Shown one piece after another: positions 52,685-61,881 of a stretch of 64,000 nt of DNA; positions within the stretch are counted from its first letter, which is position 1; each line of letters starts with the position of its first letter. Below the pieces are notes generated by a model that worked only from the letters and a program-made list of their open reading frames with translations, had not been told where the DNA came from and searched no databases. Origin of the DNA: Pelagicoccus mobilis. GTDB taxonomy: Bacteria > Verrucomicrobiota > Verrucomicrobiia > Opitutales > Opitutaceae. The stretch spans positions 62,001 to 126,000 of the forward strand of contig NZ_JAENIL010000001.1 of the NCBI RefSeq assembly GCF_016595505.1, given 5' to 3'. The position numbers and the translations under genes were made by a program.

Positions 52685-53803
52685 ATGTCAGATTCCCAAA
52701 CTGTGAACAAAGAAGGGATGGACGGCGGCAAGTTCGGCGACGTTCCACTCTTTAACCGTGAAAAGAAAATGTCCGCTCTCGCCGAGCGACTCCGTCCGGT
52801 AGGACGCATCCTGGAAGATCCAGACTATAACGTCTGGGGGTGCTCCCCAATCTATGACGAGCAAGGACGCGTCCACGTATTCTACTCAAAGTGGAAAAAC
52901 GAGTACGGACACTATGGCTGGGTGGCAGCTTGCGAAATCGGGCACGCGGTAGCGGACTCCCCCGAAGGTCCCTATACCGATCTCGGCACAGTCCTCAAGG
53001 GACGCGGCGGCAACCATTGGGATTCTTGGTCAATCCACAACCCGACCATCCACAAGGTCGGCGACAAATATGCCCTATTTTACATGGGTTCCGACGGCTC
53101 GGATCTCGGAGTAACACTCGAGGACATCGGAAAGATGAGCACCGAAGAGTATCGCCCCTACTTCCACAAACTTGTAGGTTCTAAAGCGGTCGGCCTCGCT
53201 ATCGCGGATGACCTGAACGGCCCTTGGACACGAGTTAGCGATGAAGGTCCGGTCGTTCCTAAAGGCCCAATCCCTTCCTGGGATGACTTCGTCACCTCCA
53301 ATCCTGCATTTCTCCAACACCCAAATGGCCAATGCTGGCTTTACTACAAGGGGTGGGATGCGGAATCGGCAGCCGCGTTCAACGGAAACCGAAAATACGG
53401 CATATCGATCGCCGACAAGATCGAAGGTCCGTACACGAAGCACGAGAACAACCCAATCATTGATTTCTCCACCATTCACCCGAAGGTCCAGTGCGAGGAT
53501 GCCTATGTCTGGATGCAGGATGGAAAGTTCAACATCATCCTTCGCGACATGGGATTCTACAATCACGAGTACGGCATCACAATGCAATCGGACGATGGCG
53601 TAAACTGGTCCGAACCGGAAATCGCCTTCCTCGACGCACCGACCTACTTCGACGAAGAAATGCCAGGTCTCGATCGCGAAGGTCGCTTTGAACGGCCCCA
53701 GCTATTGCTCGGACCAGATGGCCCGACCCATCTTTTCTGCGCGTATCGAGGCGGTAAATACAGGACTTCGAGCGGCGTCGTTCTAGCGATCGATCCTCAG
53801 TAG
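52685..53803 (+). CDS. five-bladed beta-propeller glycosidase, GH117/GH43-like
   Basis: A 372-residue protein without a signal peptide, so probably cytoplasmic. Repeated blades are visible: VWGCSPIYDEQGRVHVFYSKW, DSWSIHNPTIHKVGDKYALFYMG, NPAFLQHPNGQCWLYYKGW and VQCEDAYVWMQDGKFNIILRDMG (quoted in part). The short helical N-terminus (KKMSALAERL) recalls the domain-swap helix of GH117, though the published SxAxxR pattern is only partly met. GH117 removes 3,6-anhydro-L-galactose from agar oligosaccharides, while GH43 has other specificities. The neighbouring galactonate-dehydratase-like and GH2 genes favour a galactan pathway. The fold call is firm; the family and substrate are not. Confidence 0.7.
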   Translation: MSDSQTVNKEGMDGGKFGDVPLFNREKKMSALAERLRPVGRILEDPDYNVWGCSPIYDEQGRVHVFYSKWKNEYGHYGWVAACEIGHAVADSPEGPYTDLGTVLKGRGGNHWDSWSIHNPTIHKVGDKYALFYMGSDGSDLGVTLEDIGKMSTEEYRPYFHKLVGSKAVGLAIADDLNGPWTRVSDEGPVVPKGPIPSWDDFVTSNPAFLQHPNGQCWLYYKGWDAESAAAFNGNRKYGISIADKIEGPYTKHENNPIIDFSTIHPKVQCEDAYVWMQDGKFNIILRDMGFYNHEYGITMQSDDGVNWSEPEIAFLDAPTYFDEEMPGLDREGRFERPQLLLGPDGPTHLFCAYRGGKYRTSSGVVLAIDPQ

Positions 53804-53826
53804 ACAAGTAACCACTCAAAAAAACT

Positions 53827-53851
53827 GTAGGGCGGGGCGTCGACCCGCCTC
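53827..53851. repeat. short palindromic element GTAG-GGCGGG/CCCGCC
   Basis: GGCGGG (53831-53836) pairs with CCCGCC (53844-53849) around GCGTCGA. It begins with GTAG like those at 4741 and 4795. It lies between the propeller glycosidase and the symporter. Confidence 0.55.
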
Positions 53852-53901
53852 CTCCTATGTCGCCTCACCGCGACTCCCCCCATCCCCCATCCCCAAATAA
53901 C

Positions 53902-55905
53902 ATGGAAACCCTCGACTGGATCATTCTAGCCGCCTTCGTCCTCCTACTCGTCTGGATCAGCATTTACACAAACCGGATCACTAAATCTGTATCCGGTTTC
54001 CTCTCATCTGAGCGACTCGCTGGTCGCTATCTCCTAACAATCGCCCAGAGCATGGCCTTCTTCTCGGCCATCGGAGTCGTCGGCCAATGGGAGAACTTCT
54101 ACCGAAACGGCATCGGAGGATTCTGGTGGTCCTTCATTCAAATGCCAGTCGGCATCATCATTGCACTGTCCGGATGGATCGCCTACCGCTATCGAGCGAC
54201 TCGTGCCCTAACGATGCCTCAGTTCCTCGAGATGCGGTACAGTCGGAAATTTCGCGTCATCGCTGGTATGGCAGCGTTTGTAGCGGGTATGCTTAATTGC
54301 GCTGTTTTCCCGATGGTGACCGCTCGCTTCGTGATGTATTTTCTCGGCTTACCCACCAGCTACAGTTTTCTCGGGGCAGAACTACCAACTTACCACAGCC
54401 TGATGCTTCTACTCGTGGGAGCTGGCGTCACTCTCGCGATCGCAGGAGGACAAATCACAATCATCGTTACCGATTTCTTCCAAGGCATCATCGCAAGCGT
54501 GGCATCGGCGGCCGTTGTCATCTTCGCCCTCTACAACTTTGGATGGACCGAGATGATCGATACACTGGCTGCGTCAGAGTTCATCAACTACTCGGAGAAC
54601 AAAGACATGGTCCGCATCCTCGAAAGAAAGGAAGGCGTATCCATGATGAACCCATTCCAGCAGTCGGGCCTTCCTGACTTCGGTCTCCCCTATTGGATCA
54701 TGTTCATCTTGCTCTACCTAGCTCGGACTCACGTCTGGCAAGGCGGGGCTGGTTACATGACCGCTGCTCGCACCCCCCACGAAGCCAAGATGGGCAATGT
54801 GCTGAACAACTGGCGCTGGCTATCGCTCGGTCTCGCTATGATCACCTGCGTGGTCGCGGTCTACACGCTTGTATGGAGCGGCAACTACGGCGAGGAAACA
54901 GCCCAGATCCAAGGTGTGCTCGACGGCATCAACGAACCTTACATCGAATCTCAGATGTTCGTGCCGATCGCCCTCTCTACTCTGCTTCCCGCAGGCTTGC
55001 TCGGTCTCTTCGCCGTCTATATGATCGGCGCATCGGTCTCCACCGACGACTCCGCTTACCACTCTTGGGGATCGATCTTCCTTCAAGATATCGTGATGCC
55101 TTTCCGCAAGAAACCATTCACGAAAGAAGAGCACCTCAAATACCTTCGCTGGTCCATCGCCGGCATCGGAGCCTTCGCCTTCCTCTTCAGCTCTATTTGG
55201 ACCTTGAAGGAATTCATCAATATGTGGTTCGAAATCACCATGGCCATTTACCTAGGCGGAGCGTTTTGCGCGGTCGCTGGCGGATTGTATTGGAAATATG
55301 GAAACACTGCTGGAGCCTGGGCAGGCCTCTGCACTGGGAGCGTCTTGGCAGTAACCAGCATCGTCATCAAACAAATCTACCCTGACATCAAATTCCCAGG
55401 GACCGACGTCACGATCAATGGCCAACACACCGCCCTTTTCGCACTGATCGTATCTTGTATTCTCTACGTCGTCGTTTCTCTCCTTACGAACAAAGGCAAG
55501 ACCTTCAATCTGGATAAGCTCCTCCACAGGGGTGAGTACGCAGTAAAGGAGGACCATGAAGTTAAGGACAAAGACGATAGCCGTGGTTGGATCGCACGTA
55601 AGTTCGGCATCACCGAAGAGTTCTCTCGCGGCGACAAGATAACCTACTTCGCCGTCATCGGGCACACGACTATCCTCGTCACTTGGGTTGTCTGTTTCTC
55701 GATCTACAACCTTTCCAATGAAGTCTCTAACGATACGTGGAAAACGATGTGGACCTACTTCTTTGGATACCTACTCGTGATCGCCCTTTCCACCGCAGTC
55801 TGGTTCGCGATCGGCGGAGCTAGGGATTTGCTGCGGTTGCTGAGCGACCTGAAAACGAAGAAGGTCGACGAAGAAGACGACGGCATGGTCCGCAACAAGG
55901 ACTAG
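53902..55905 (+). CDS. sodium:solute symporter family transporter
   Basis: A 667-residue inner-membrane symporter, paralogous to that at 29192; GFLSSERLAGRYLLT and VSTDDSAYHSWGSIFLQD are shared almost exactly. About 14 membrane helices precede a charged cytoplasmic tail (KGKTFNLDKLLHRGEYAVKED). The start is ATG 53902 (METLDW). An upstream in-frame start at 53857 would add 15 residues that overlap a palindromic element, which I reject. It lies just after the galactonate-dehydratase-like and propeller-glycosidase genes and just before the GH28 genes, so it probably imports a di- or monosaccharide made outside. Confidence 0.94.
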   Translation: METLDWIILAAFVLLLVWISIYTNRITKSVSGFLSSERLAGRYLLTIAQSMAFFSAIGVVGQWENFYRNGIGGFWWSFIQMPVGIIIALSGWIAYRYRATRALTMPQFLEMRYSRKFRVIAGMAAFVAGMLNCAVFPMVTARFVMYFLGLPTSYSFLGAELPTYHSLMLLLVGAGVTLAIAGGQITIIVTDFFQGIIASVASAAVVIFALYNFGWTEMIDTLAASEFINYSENKDMVRILERKEGVSMMNPFQQSGLPDFGLPYWIMFILLYLARTHVWQGGAGYMTAARTPHEAKMGNVLNNWRWLSLGLAMITCVVAVYTLVWSGNYGEETAQIQGVLDGINEPYIESQMFVPIALSTLLPAGLLGLFAVYMIGASVSTDDSAYHSWGSIFLQDIVMPFRKKPFTKEEHLKYLRWSIAGIGAFAFLFSSIWTLKEFINMWFEITMAIYLGGAFCAVAGGLYWKYGNTAGAWAGLCTGSVLAVTSIVIKQIYPDIKFPGTDVTINGQHTALFALIVSCILYVVVSLLTNKGKTFNLDKLLHRGEYAVKEDHEVKDKDDSRGWIARKFGITEEFSRGDKITYFAVIGHTTILVTWVVCFSIYNLSNEVSNDTWKTMWTYFFGYLLVIALSTAVWFAIGGARDLLRLLSDLKTKKVDEEDDGMVRNKD

Positions 55906-55920
55906 GCCCAAGCAAAATAG

Positions 55921-55949
55921 GTAGCGGCCGCTGTCCCCAGCGGCCACCC
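55921..55949. repeat. short palindromic element, GTCCCC loop
   Basis: GGCCGCT (55926-55932) pairs with AGCGGCC (55939-55945) around the loop GTCCCC. Flanks are GTAGC and ACCC. It has the same plan as the element at 58784, with different stem bases that still pair. Confidence 0.7.
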
Positions 55950-56026
55950 ACCGTCTCCACACCCAATTTAAATCCTTAAATCACACACGTGTCGCAGTCG
56001 CAGGAAAACCAACAACAATTGAGATC

Positions 56027-57394
56027 ATGCGCTCTTTGCTCCTCACCCTATTTGCACTCCTTAACATGAGCAGTTTTGCAGCCGTGCATAACGTCATGGA
56101 TTACGGCGCAATCGCAGACGGAAGAACGAAAGATACCGTAGCCGTCCAAGCAGCCATCGACGCCGCGACCAAAGACGGCGGGGGCTTTGTCCTTATCCCC
56201 GCTGGAAAGACAGTAGTGGTAGGAACCATCTACCTGAAAGACTACGTCACCCTTCATGTTGAAAACGGTGCCACCTTGCTCGGTAGTCCAGACATCGGTG
56301 ATTACGCAGAGGACACTCACAAGAACATGTACAAGAACGAGCCGCACATGGATCGTTGCCTCATATTCGCCAGAGGAGCCAAATCCTTCGCCATAACGGG
56401 AAAAGGTGTCATCGACGGAAACGGCCACCCAAAGAACTTCACTAATAAGACCGGCCGCCCAATGTTGATTCGCTTCATGGAGTGCCGCGACATAACGGTA
56501 CGAAACATCACCATCCAAAACCCAGCCGCGTGGGCTTCGGCATGGCTGTATTGCGATGAAATCGTTGTAGAGGGCATTCGGATACACAGTCGCGTCAACC
56601 ACAACGGAGACGGGCTCGACTTCGACGGCTGCACGAATGTACGTGTATCCAACTCCTCATTCGATACCAGCGACGATTCAATTTGCCTTCAGGCATCCCG
56701 CAAAGACCGACCTTGCAAGAAAATCGTCATCACCAATTGCACTTTTGAGAGCAAATGGGCAGGGATGCGCATCGGTCTTCTCTCCATTGGCGATTTCGAA
56801 AACGTGACTGTATCCAACTGCACCTTCACCAATATCCAGGACAGCGGACTGAAGATCCAAATGAACGAAGGAGGATCCATGCGCAATATGGTATTCTCCA
56901 ACCTATCAATGAAGAACGTACCGCGGCCGATTTTCATGACCCTCTGCCAACAGCGAGCCTGTGACGACGCACCTGAGGAAATGTACCCGATGGGCGAGAT
57001 CCGAGACGTCAGCTTCAATAATATCGTCGCCGACAACCGCGAACTCGATAAGAACTCCGCCTTTTTCCTCACCGGCATGCCGGACGGAATGATAAAAAAC
57101 GTATCCATCAGTCAGGTACATTTCGCGGTTTCAGGTGGTGGCACCAAAGCAGACGCTGAACGCGAAATAAAGGAATACACACTCGAGACGCTTGAAGGCT
57201 GGTGGCCAGAGTTTTATCGAGTTGGCACTCTGCCCGCTTACGGCCTCTACGCTCGCCACATGGATGGCTTGAGCATCGATAATTTCCATGTCGAAACCAG
57301 TAGCACAGACGAACGTCCCCCATTCGGATTCGACAATGTGGCGATCACCAGCCTCACGAACGTGTTCGCCAACGGAAAGCCAATCAAAAACTAG
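56027..57394 (+). CDS. exported GH28-like right-handed beta-helix hydrolase
   Basis: A 455-residue beta-helix protein with signal peptide (LLLTLFALLNMSSFA). It opens with the pectate-lyase-3 type segment VMDYGAIADGRTKDTVAVQ. GH28 catalytic aspartates are seen as D195 and D198 (NGDGLDFDG) and D216-D217 (TSDDSICLQ). A GLKIQ stretch stands where the RIK motif is expected. The G-H-G motif of true polygalacturonases is replaced by MRIGLLSIG, so this is a divergent subfamily that may cleave another uronic acid or galactose linkage. It is followed after 21 bases by a second family member, and sulfatases come next. Confidence 0.88.
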   Translation: MRSLLLTLFALLNMSSFAAVHNVMDYGAIADGRTKDTVAVQAAIDAATKDGGGFVLIPAGKTVVVGTIYLKDYVTLHVENGATLLGSPDIGDYAEDTHKNMYKNEPHMDRCLIFARGAKSFAITGKGVIDGNGHPKNFTNKTGRPMLIRFMECRDITVRNITIQNPAAWASAWLYCDEIVVEGIRIHSRVNHNGDGLDFDGCTNVRVSNSSFDTSDDSICLQASRKDRPCKKIVITNCTFESKWAGMRIGLLSIGDFENVTVSNCTFTNIQDSGLKIQMNEGGSMRNMVFSNLSMKNVPRPIFMTLCQQRACDDAPEEMYPMGEIRDVSFNNIVADNRELDKNSAFFLTGMPDGMIKNVSISQVHFAVSGGGTKADAEREIKEYTLETLEGWWPEFYRVGTLPAYGLYARHMDGLSIDNFHVETSSTDERPPFGFDNVAITSLTNVFANGKPIKN

Positions 57395-57415
57395 AAACGA
57401 TAAACGATTAGAAAA

Positions 57416-58780
57416 ATGAATTTCGCTCGCTCACTCGCAGCAAGCGTCGTCGCCTTGTGCACGCTCGCCAACGCCAAAACTTGGAATATTGACGACTACG
57501 GAGCAACAGGAGACGCCGAAACTCTTAATACTACCGCCATTCAAAACGCCATTGACGCAGCGAACAAAGCGGGCGGAGGTACAGTCATAATCGATGACGG
57601 CGTATACGTATCCGGAACAATACTACTGAAAGACAACGTCACTCTCCACGTGGATGAATCCGCGGTTCTGCTAGGCAGCGAGAATCCCGCTGACTATTGG
57701 ACTATCGACACCTTCGTCGATGCCACAGGCCAAGAACGCGGAAAGTGCCTCATCGGCTCCGTAGATGCGAAGAACGTCGGCATCTCCGGATCGGGCCTCA
57801 TCGATGGCCGAGGTTCATCTTTCAAACGCAATGTCATCGCCAAAACGATGGAGAAACTGGGTATCGACAAATCTAAACTACAGGAGCTCGCAGCCAACCG
57901 CCCTTTCCTTCTCCGCTTTGTCAGATCTGAAGGGATTGAGCTAAAGGATATTAACCTTCGTCAGCCGGCCGCGTGGACCTGCCACTTTTATCAGTGCGAT
58001 CAGATCGACGTCGATGGAATCAGCATCTATAGTCACGCCCACAAAAACAACGATGGTATCGATCTCGACTCCAGCACCAACGCTCGTATCCAAAATTGTG
58101 ACATCGACGCTGGCGACGACGCAATATGCATCAAAGCGACCAGTCCACTTCCCACCCACACAGTCTACGTCGCAAACTGTCGTCTTAAAAGTGACTGGGG
58201 TACCATCAAATTTGGTACTGAATCCATGGGCGACTTCAGAGACATCACCATCGAAAACTGCACAATCTGGGATACCAAAGGTGGCGGCATCAAACTACTC
58301 AGCGTAGATGGCGCGAACATCAGCAACATCAACATCCGTAACATCTCCATGGAAAACGTGGACATGCCCCTATTTATTCGTCTCGGCGAACGGCGCCGCA
58401 CTTACCGCGACGCTCCACAACAGCCAGTCGGTTCAATCGACAACGTCAACATCACCAACATAACCGCGGTTACGCGCTCGCTTGACGAATCCCGAGTATC
58501 CCCTCCCGCCGGTGTATTCATCACCGGAACGCCAAATCACAAGATCGGCAAGGTTTCCCTTAAGAACATCGACATCACACTCCCAGGTGGAGGCACGGAA
58601 GAGCACAGTGAGCTCTACCCTGCCGAAGACGAGAAACGCTATCCTGAGTTTAGCTTCTTCGAAGTTCTTCCCGCTTACGGCCTCTATGCCCGTCATATCC
58701 AAGGACTGGAGACGAAGAATATGTCTTTTACTACAAACTCACCCGACGCCCGTCCCGAAACACTGGTCAACGGCAAATAA
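57416..58780 (+). CDS. exported GH28-like right-handed beta-helix hydrolase, second copy
   Basis: A 454-residue paralogue of the preceding protein. A signal peptide (RSLAASVVALCTLANA) precedes NIDDYGATGDAETLNTTAIQ. Catalytic residues are D213 and D216 (NNDGIDLD) and D234-D235 (AGDDAICIK), with IKFGTESMGDF and GGIKLLS replacing the GHG and RIK motifs. The IKFGTES form occurs in exo-acting GH28 relatives rather than classic endo-polygalacturonases (family knowledge, not proven here). It begins 21 bases after the first GH28 gene and ends 38 bases before a sulfatase, so the group is probably one transcript. Confidence 0.88.
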   Translation: MNFARSLAASVVALCTLANAKTWNIDDYGATGDAETLNTTAIQNAIDAANKAGGGTVIIDDGVYVSGTILLKDNVTLHVDESAVLLGSENPADYWTIDTFVDATGQERGKCLIGSVDAKNVGISGSGLIDGRGSSFKRNVIAKTMEKLGIDKSKLQELAANRPFLLRFVRSEGIELKDINLRQPAAWTCHFYQCDQIDVDGISIYSHAHKNNDGIDLDSSTNARIQNCDIDAGDDAICIKATSPLPTHTVYVANCRLKSDWGTIKFGTESMGDFRDITIENCTIWDTKGGGIKLLSVDGANISNINIRNISMENVDMPLFIRLGERRRTYRDAPQQPVGSIDNVNITNITAVTRSLDESRVSPPAGVFITGTPNHKIGKVSLKNIDITLPGGGTEEHSELYPAEDEKRYPEFSFFEVLPAYGLYARHIQGLETKNMSFTTNSPDARPETLVNGK

Positions 58781-58783
58781 AGA

Positions 58784-58810
58784 TAGCGGCCATCGTCCCC
58801 GATGGCCACC
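58784..58810. repeat. short palindromic element, GTCCCC loop, second copy
   Basis: GGCCATC (58788-58794) pairs with GATGGCC (58801-58807) around GTCCCC, flanked by TAGC and ACC. It ends 8 bases before the next sulfatase start, so it could influence that gene's translation. Confidence 0.75.
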
Positions 58811-58818
58811 TCCCCTTC

Positions 58819-60363
58819 ATGAGAATTCTACTCTCTCTCCTCTTCACACTCTACACTTCACACTCCACACTCTTCGCAGCGTCCACTGCGAAGCCCAACG
58901 TCGTCATCATTTACACCGATGATCACCGGTACTCTGGAGTCCACGCCCTTGGCGGCGAAGCGGTACAGACACCCCATATGGATGCTTTGTCCGAGGAAGG
59001 CGTAACCTTTCACAACGCATACCTCATGGGGTCGTTTTCAGGAGCGACCTGTATCCCGAGTCGTGCGACCTTATTGACAGGGAAGAGCACCTTCGAGCTT
59101 CATCAACCAGGCAAAACGATTCCACCGAATCACACAACAATAGGAGAAGCTTTCCAAAAAGCCGGCTACCAAACCCACATCGTCGGCAAGTGGCACCAAG
59201 ACTACCAATCGCTCGCTCGTTCATTCGACTCCGGAGATACACTGATGGGACTCTCCGCGTACCTAGTCGACCACTACAGAATGCCGCTCTGGGATTGGAA
59301 CATATCCGGGAACTACCCGAAAAAGGACGCTTACCTATTGGAGTACGACAAAAAAGGAAAAGTCGTACGACGCTCGCTAAACGAAAAAGACAAACGCGGC
59401 CCGACCGGAACCGAGACACTGGGTCCCCACACCTCGGAAATCTTTGCCGACAACGCCATCAACTACATCTCGAAACAAAAACGAGCAAAGGACCCATTTT
59501 TCATGTATCTCGCATTCCACGCACCGCACGACCCGCGTCAGGCTCCGGCAAAGTACAAGGCGATGTATCCAGAAAGTGAGATCGAGCTACCCCCCTCTTA
59601 CGCTCGTATTCACCCATTTGACAACGGACACATTGTTCTCCGCGACGAAGAGCTCGCCCCTTGGCCACGCACTCCAGAAATAGCTCGAAAGGAATTATCC
59701 GACTACTACGCCATAATAACCCACCTGGACACTCAAATCGGCCGTGTAATCAAGTCCCTCAAAGAGAGCGGACAATATGAAAACACTCTCGTGGTCCTAT
59801 GTGGTGATAGCGGTCTGGCAGTCGGAAACCATGGACTCCTAGGAAAGCAAAACGTCTACGATGAGGATGGTCTTCACGTGCCTCTCATCTTCGCAGGCGG
59901 GGTCATCGAGAACAAAGGCGATAACTCTGATGCACTCTGTTACACCCACGACATCTTCCCGACGATTTGCGATATGGTCGGAATCGAAACACCTGGCTCT
60001 GTATCCGGCCATAGCTTCGCCAGAATCCTAAAAGGAAAAAGCAGTATTCATCGCAAACATACTTACCATGCTTACATGCAGTACCAGAGAGCCTTTCGCA
60101 AAGGCGACTACAAGCTAATCGAGTACGTCAAAGCCCCTGGAGAAAACAAACAAGACGGACCTCATATCCGCGGATCGAGAGTAACTCAGCTTTTCAATTA
60201 CAAGACAGATCCATGGGAAACTGTAAATCTCGCCTACTTCCCTGAATACGAAGAGCTCATCGAAGAGATGCGTTCTCAAATGAAAGCTGAAGCAAAACGA
60301 CTCGGAGACAACAAGGGAGCTCTCATCAACTATGACTTCGATTTTTGGGAGTCCTACAAGTAA
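58819..60363 (+). CDS. exported S1-family sulfatase
   Basis: A 514-residue sulfatase. The signal peptide (ILLSLLFTLYTSHSTLFAA) is followed by VVIIYTDDHRYSGVHALGG, with metal-binding D-D. The formylglycine motif is C78-I-P-S-R. KWHQDY and GDSGLAVGNHGLLGKQN provide further active-site residues. The palindromic element at 58784 leaves only 8 bases before its ATG, and no clear ribosome-binding site is visible. It is co-directional with the GH28 pair and probably removes sulfate so that those enzymes can act, or acts on their products. Confidence 0.94.
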   Translation: MRILLSLLFTLYTSHSTLFAASTAKPNVVIIYTDDHRYSGVHALGGEAVQTPHMDALSEEGVTFHNAYLMGSFSGATCIPSRATLLTGKSTFELHQPGKTIPPNHTTIGEAFQKAGYQTHIVGKWHQDYQSLARSFDSGDTLMGLSAYLVDHYRMPLWDWNISGNYPKKDAYLLEYDKKGKVVRRSLNEKDKRGPTGTETLGPHTSEIFADNAINYISKQKRAKDPFFMYLAFHAPHDPRQAPAKYKAMYPESEIELPPSYARIHPFDNGHIVLRDEELAPWPRTPEIARKELSDYYAIITHLDTQIGRVIKSLKESGQYENTLVVLCGDSGLAVGNHGLLGKQNVYDEDGLHVPLIFAGGVIENKGDNSDALCYTHDIFPTICDMVGIETPGSVSGHSFARILKGKSSIHRKHTYHAYMQYQRAFRKGDYKLIEYVKAPGENKQDGPHIRGSRVTQLFNYKTDPWETVNLAYFPEYEELIEEMRSQMKAEAKRLGDNKGALINYDFDFWESYK

Positions 60364-60476
60364 CCTCCTTCATATAACAATCCCGCCAAAGCCCATTTCT
60401 CAAAGGTTTAAATGTTCCGCGATTCGTAAAACCTCTGCACTTGCGGTTCTAGTAGGAAATCAAACCTAGCGATAAA

Positions 60477-61877
60477 ATGAGAACACTCCACAAAGTAGCA
60501 CTTGTACTCTTAACAATTCACTCCGCTTTCCTCTTCGCGGCTAAAGGGGAAAGACCAAACGTCATCATCATACTTTCCGATGACCAGGGCTGGGGGGACG
60601 TCGGTTTCAATGGAGCAACCGATATTCCTACTCCGCACCTCGACCGTCTCGCAGCGGACGGTACCATTTTTAATGCGGGCTACGCAGCCCACCCCTACTG
60701 CAGTCCAAGCCGAGCCGGGCTGATGGCTGGAGTATACCAACACCGTTTTGGGCACGACAACAATACACCCTACAAGCATGACGATCCCGAAGCAGGACTT
60801 CCGCTCGACCAGACTATGCTTTCTGAAGTTCTACAGGAAAATGGATACGCCACCGCAGCCATCGGCAAATGGCACCTAGGCGACTTCCCGAAATTTTGGC
60901 CGAACAATCGCGGCTTCGATTACTGGTACGGCATGTATAGCGGCGGAATGAGCTACTGGGGCGACCAGAAGGCTAAGACTCCCAAGATGGACCGTATCCT
61001 CCGCAACGGCGAAATCGTACCGTTTGACGAAATCACTTACCTCACCGACGATTTCACGAACGAGGCGATCAGTTTCATCGATCGTGAAAAGGAAAATCCA
61101 TTCTTCATCTACCTCGCCTACAACGCGCCGCACGGTCCTATCCACGCAACCTCGGAGTATCTGGATAAGGTTGAGCACATCGAAGATGGTAAACGCGCCG
61201 CTTACGCAGGCCTTGTCGTGGGACTTGACGAAGGCGTTGGCAAAGTTGTGCAAAAACTGAAGGACGAGGGAATCTACGACAATACCCTTATATTTTTCTA
61301 TTCTGACAATGGGGCTATGCGCCATGGCGCGAGCAGCTACCCATACCGAGGCTTTAAAGGCATGTTGTTCGAAGGCGGTATCCGCGTGCCGTTCTGCGTG
61401 ACCTGGGGAGATCGCTTTCTCTCGGGTGCTAAGCTCGACGAACCGATCACCGCTCTCGACATCTTCCCAACTGTCCTCTCCGCAGCCGGTATCGAGCAAT
61501 CTCCAGAGCTAGGGCTAGAAGGTCTCGACCTAACACCGATGCTCTCAGGCGAAAGCTCTTCACTTCCTTCCCGCGAGCTCTACTGGCGAGTGTCCGGGGG
61601 GGCTGGATACGCAGTTCGCCAAGGCGACTATAAGTTGGTTCACTCGATATTTAAGCCAGAGCCATTCCTCTTCAACCTTCGCGATGATCCCTACGAAAAC
61701 ACCAATCTCGCGAAGCAGATGCCTGAGAAGTTTCAAGAAATGCTAAAACTGTACAAGTCTTGGAATACGCAAAACATTGAACCAAAGTGGGACGACCCTC
61801 ACTTTGCTAACCGCGACAAAGAAGTCGAAGGTCGCGAATCCTACATTCGAAAAGCCAAAGCCGGCGAAAAGAAGTAA
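60477..61877 (+). CDS. exported S1-family sulfatase
   Basis: A 466-residue sulfatase, the shortest of the four here and close to the arylsulfatase A / GalNAc-6-sulfatase type. The signal peptide (VALVLLTIHSAFLFAA) precedes VIIILSDDQGWGDVGFNG. The formylglycine motif is C75-S-P-S-R, followed by GKWHLGD and YSDNGAMRHGASSYPYRGFKG. It lies 113 bases after the previous sulfatase, in a gap where nothing distinctive is seen, and is followed at once by the large hydrolase gene, 4 bases away. Four sulfatases with different motifs in one window suggest sulfate at several positions of the target glycan. Confidence 0.94.
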   Translation: MRTLHKVALVLLTIHSAFLFAAKGERPNVIIILSDDQGWGDVGFNGATDIPTPHLDRLAADGTIFNAGYAAHPYCSPSRAGLMAGVYQHRFGHDNNTPYKHDDPEAGLPLDQTMLSEVLQENGYATAAIGKWHLGDFPKFWPNNRGFDYWYGMYSGGMSYWGDQKAKTPKMDRILRNGEIVPFDEITYLTDDFTNEAISFIDREKENPFFIYLAYNAPHGPIHATSEYLDKVEHIEDGKRAAYAGLVVGLDEGVGKVVQKLKDEGIYDNTLIFFYSDNGAMRHGASSYPYRGFKGMLFEGGIRVPFCVTWGDRFLSGAKLDEPITALDIFPTVLSAAGIEQSPELGLEGLDLTPMLSGESSSLPSRELYWRVSGGAGYAVRQGDYKLVHSIFKPEPFLFNLRDDPYENTNLAKQMPEKFQEMLKLYKSWNTQNIEPKWDDPHFANRDKEVEGRESYIRKAKAGEKK

Positions 61878-61881
61878 TAAA

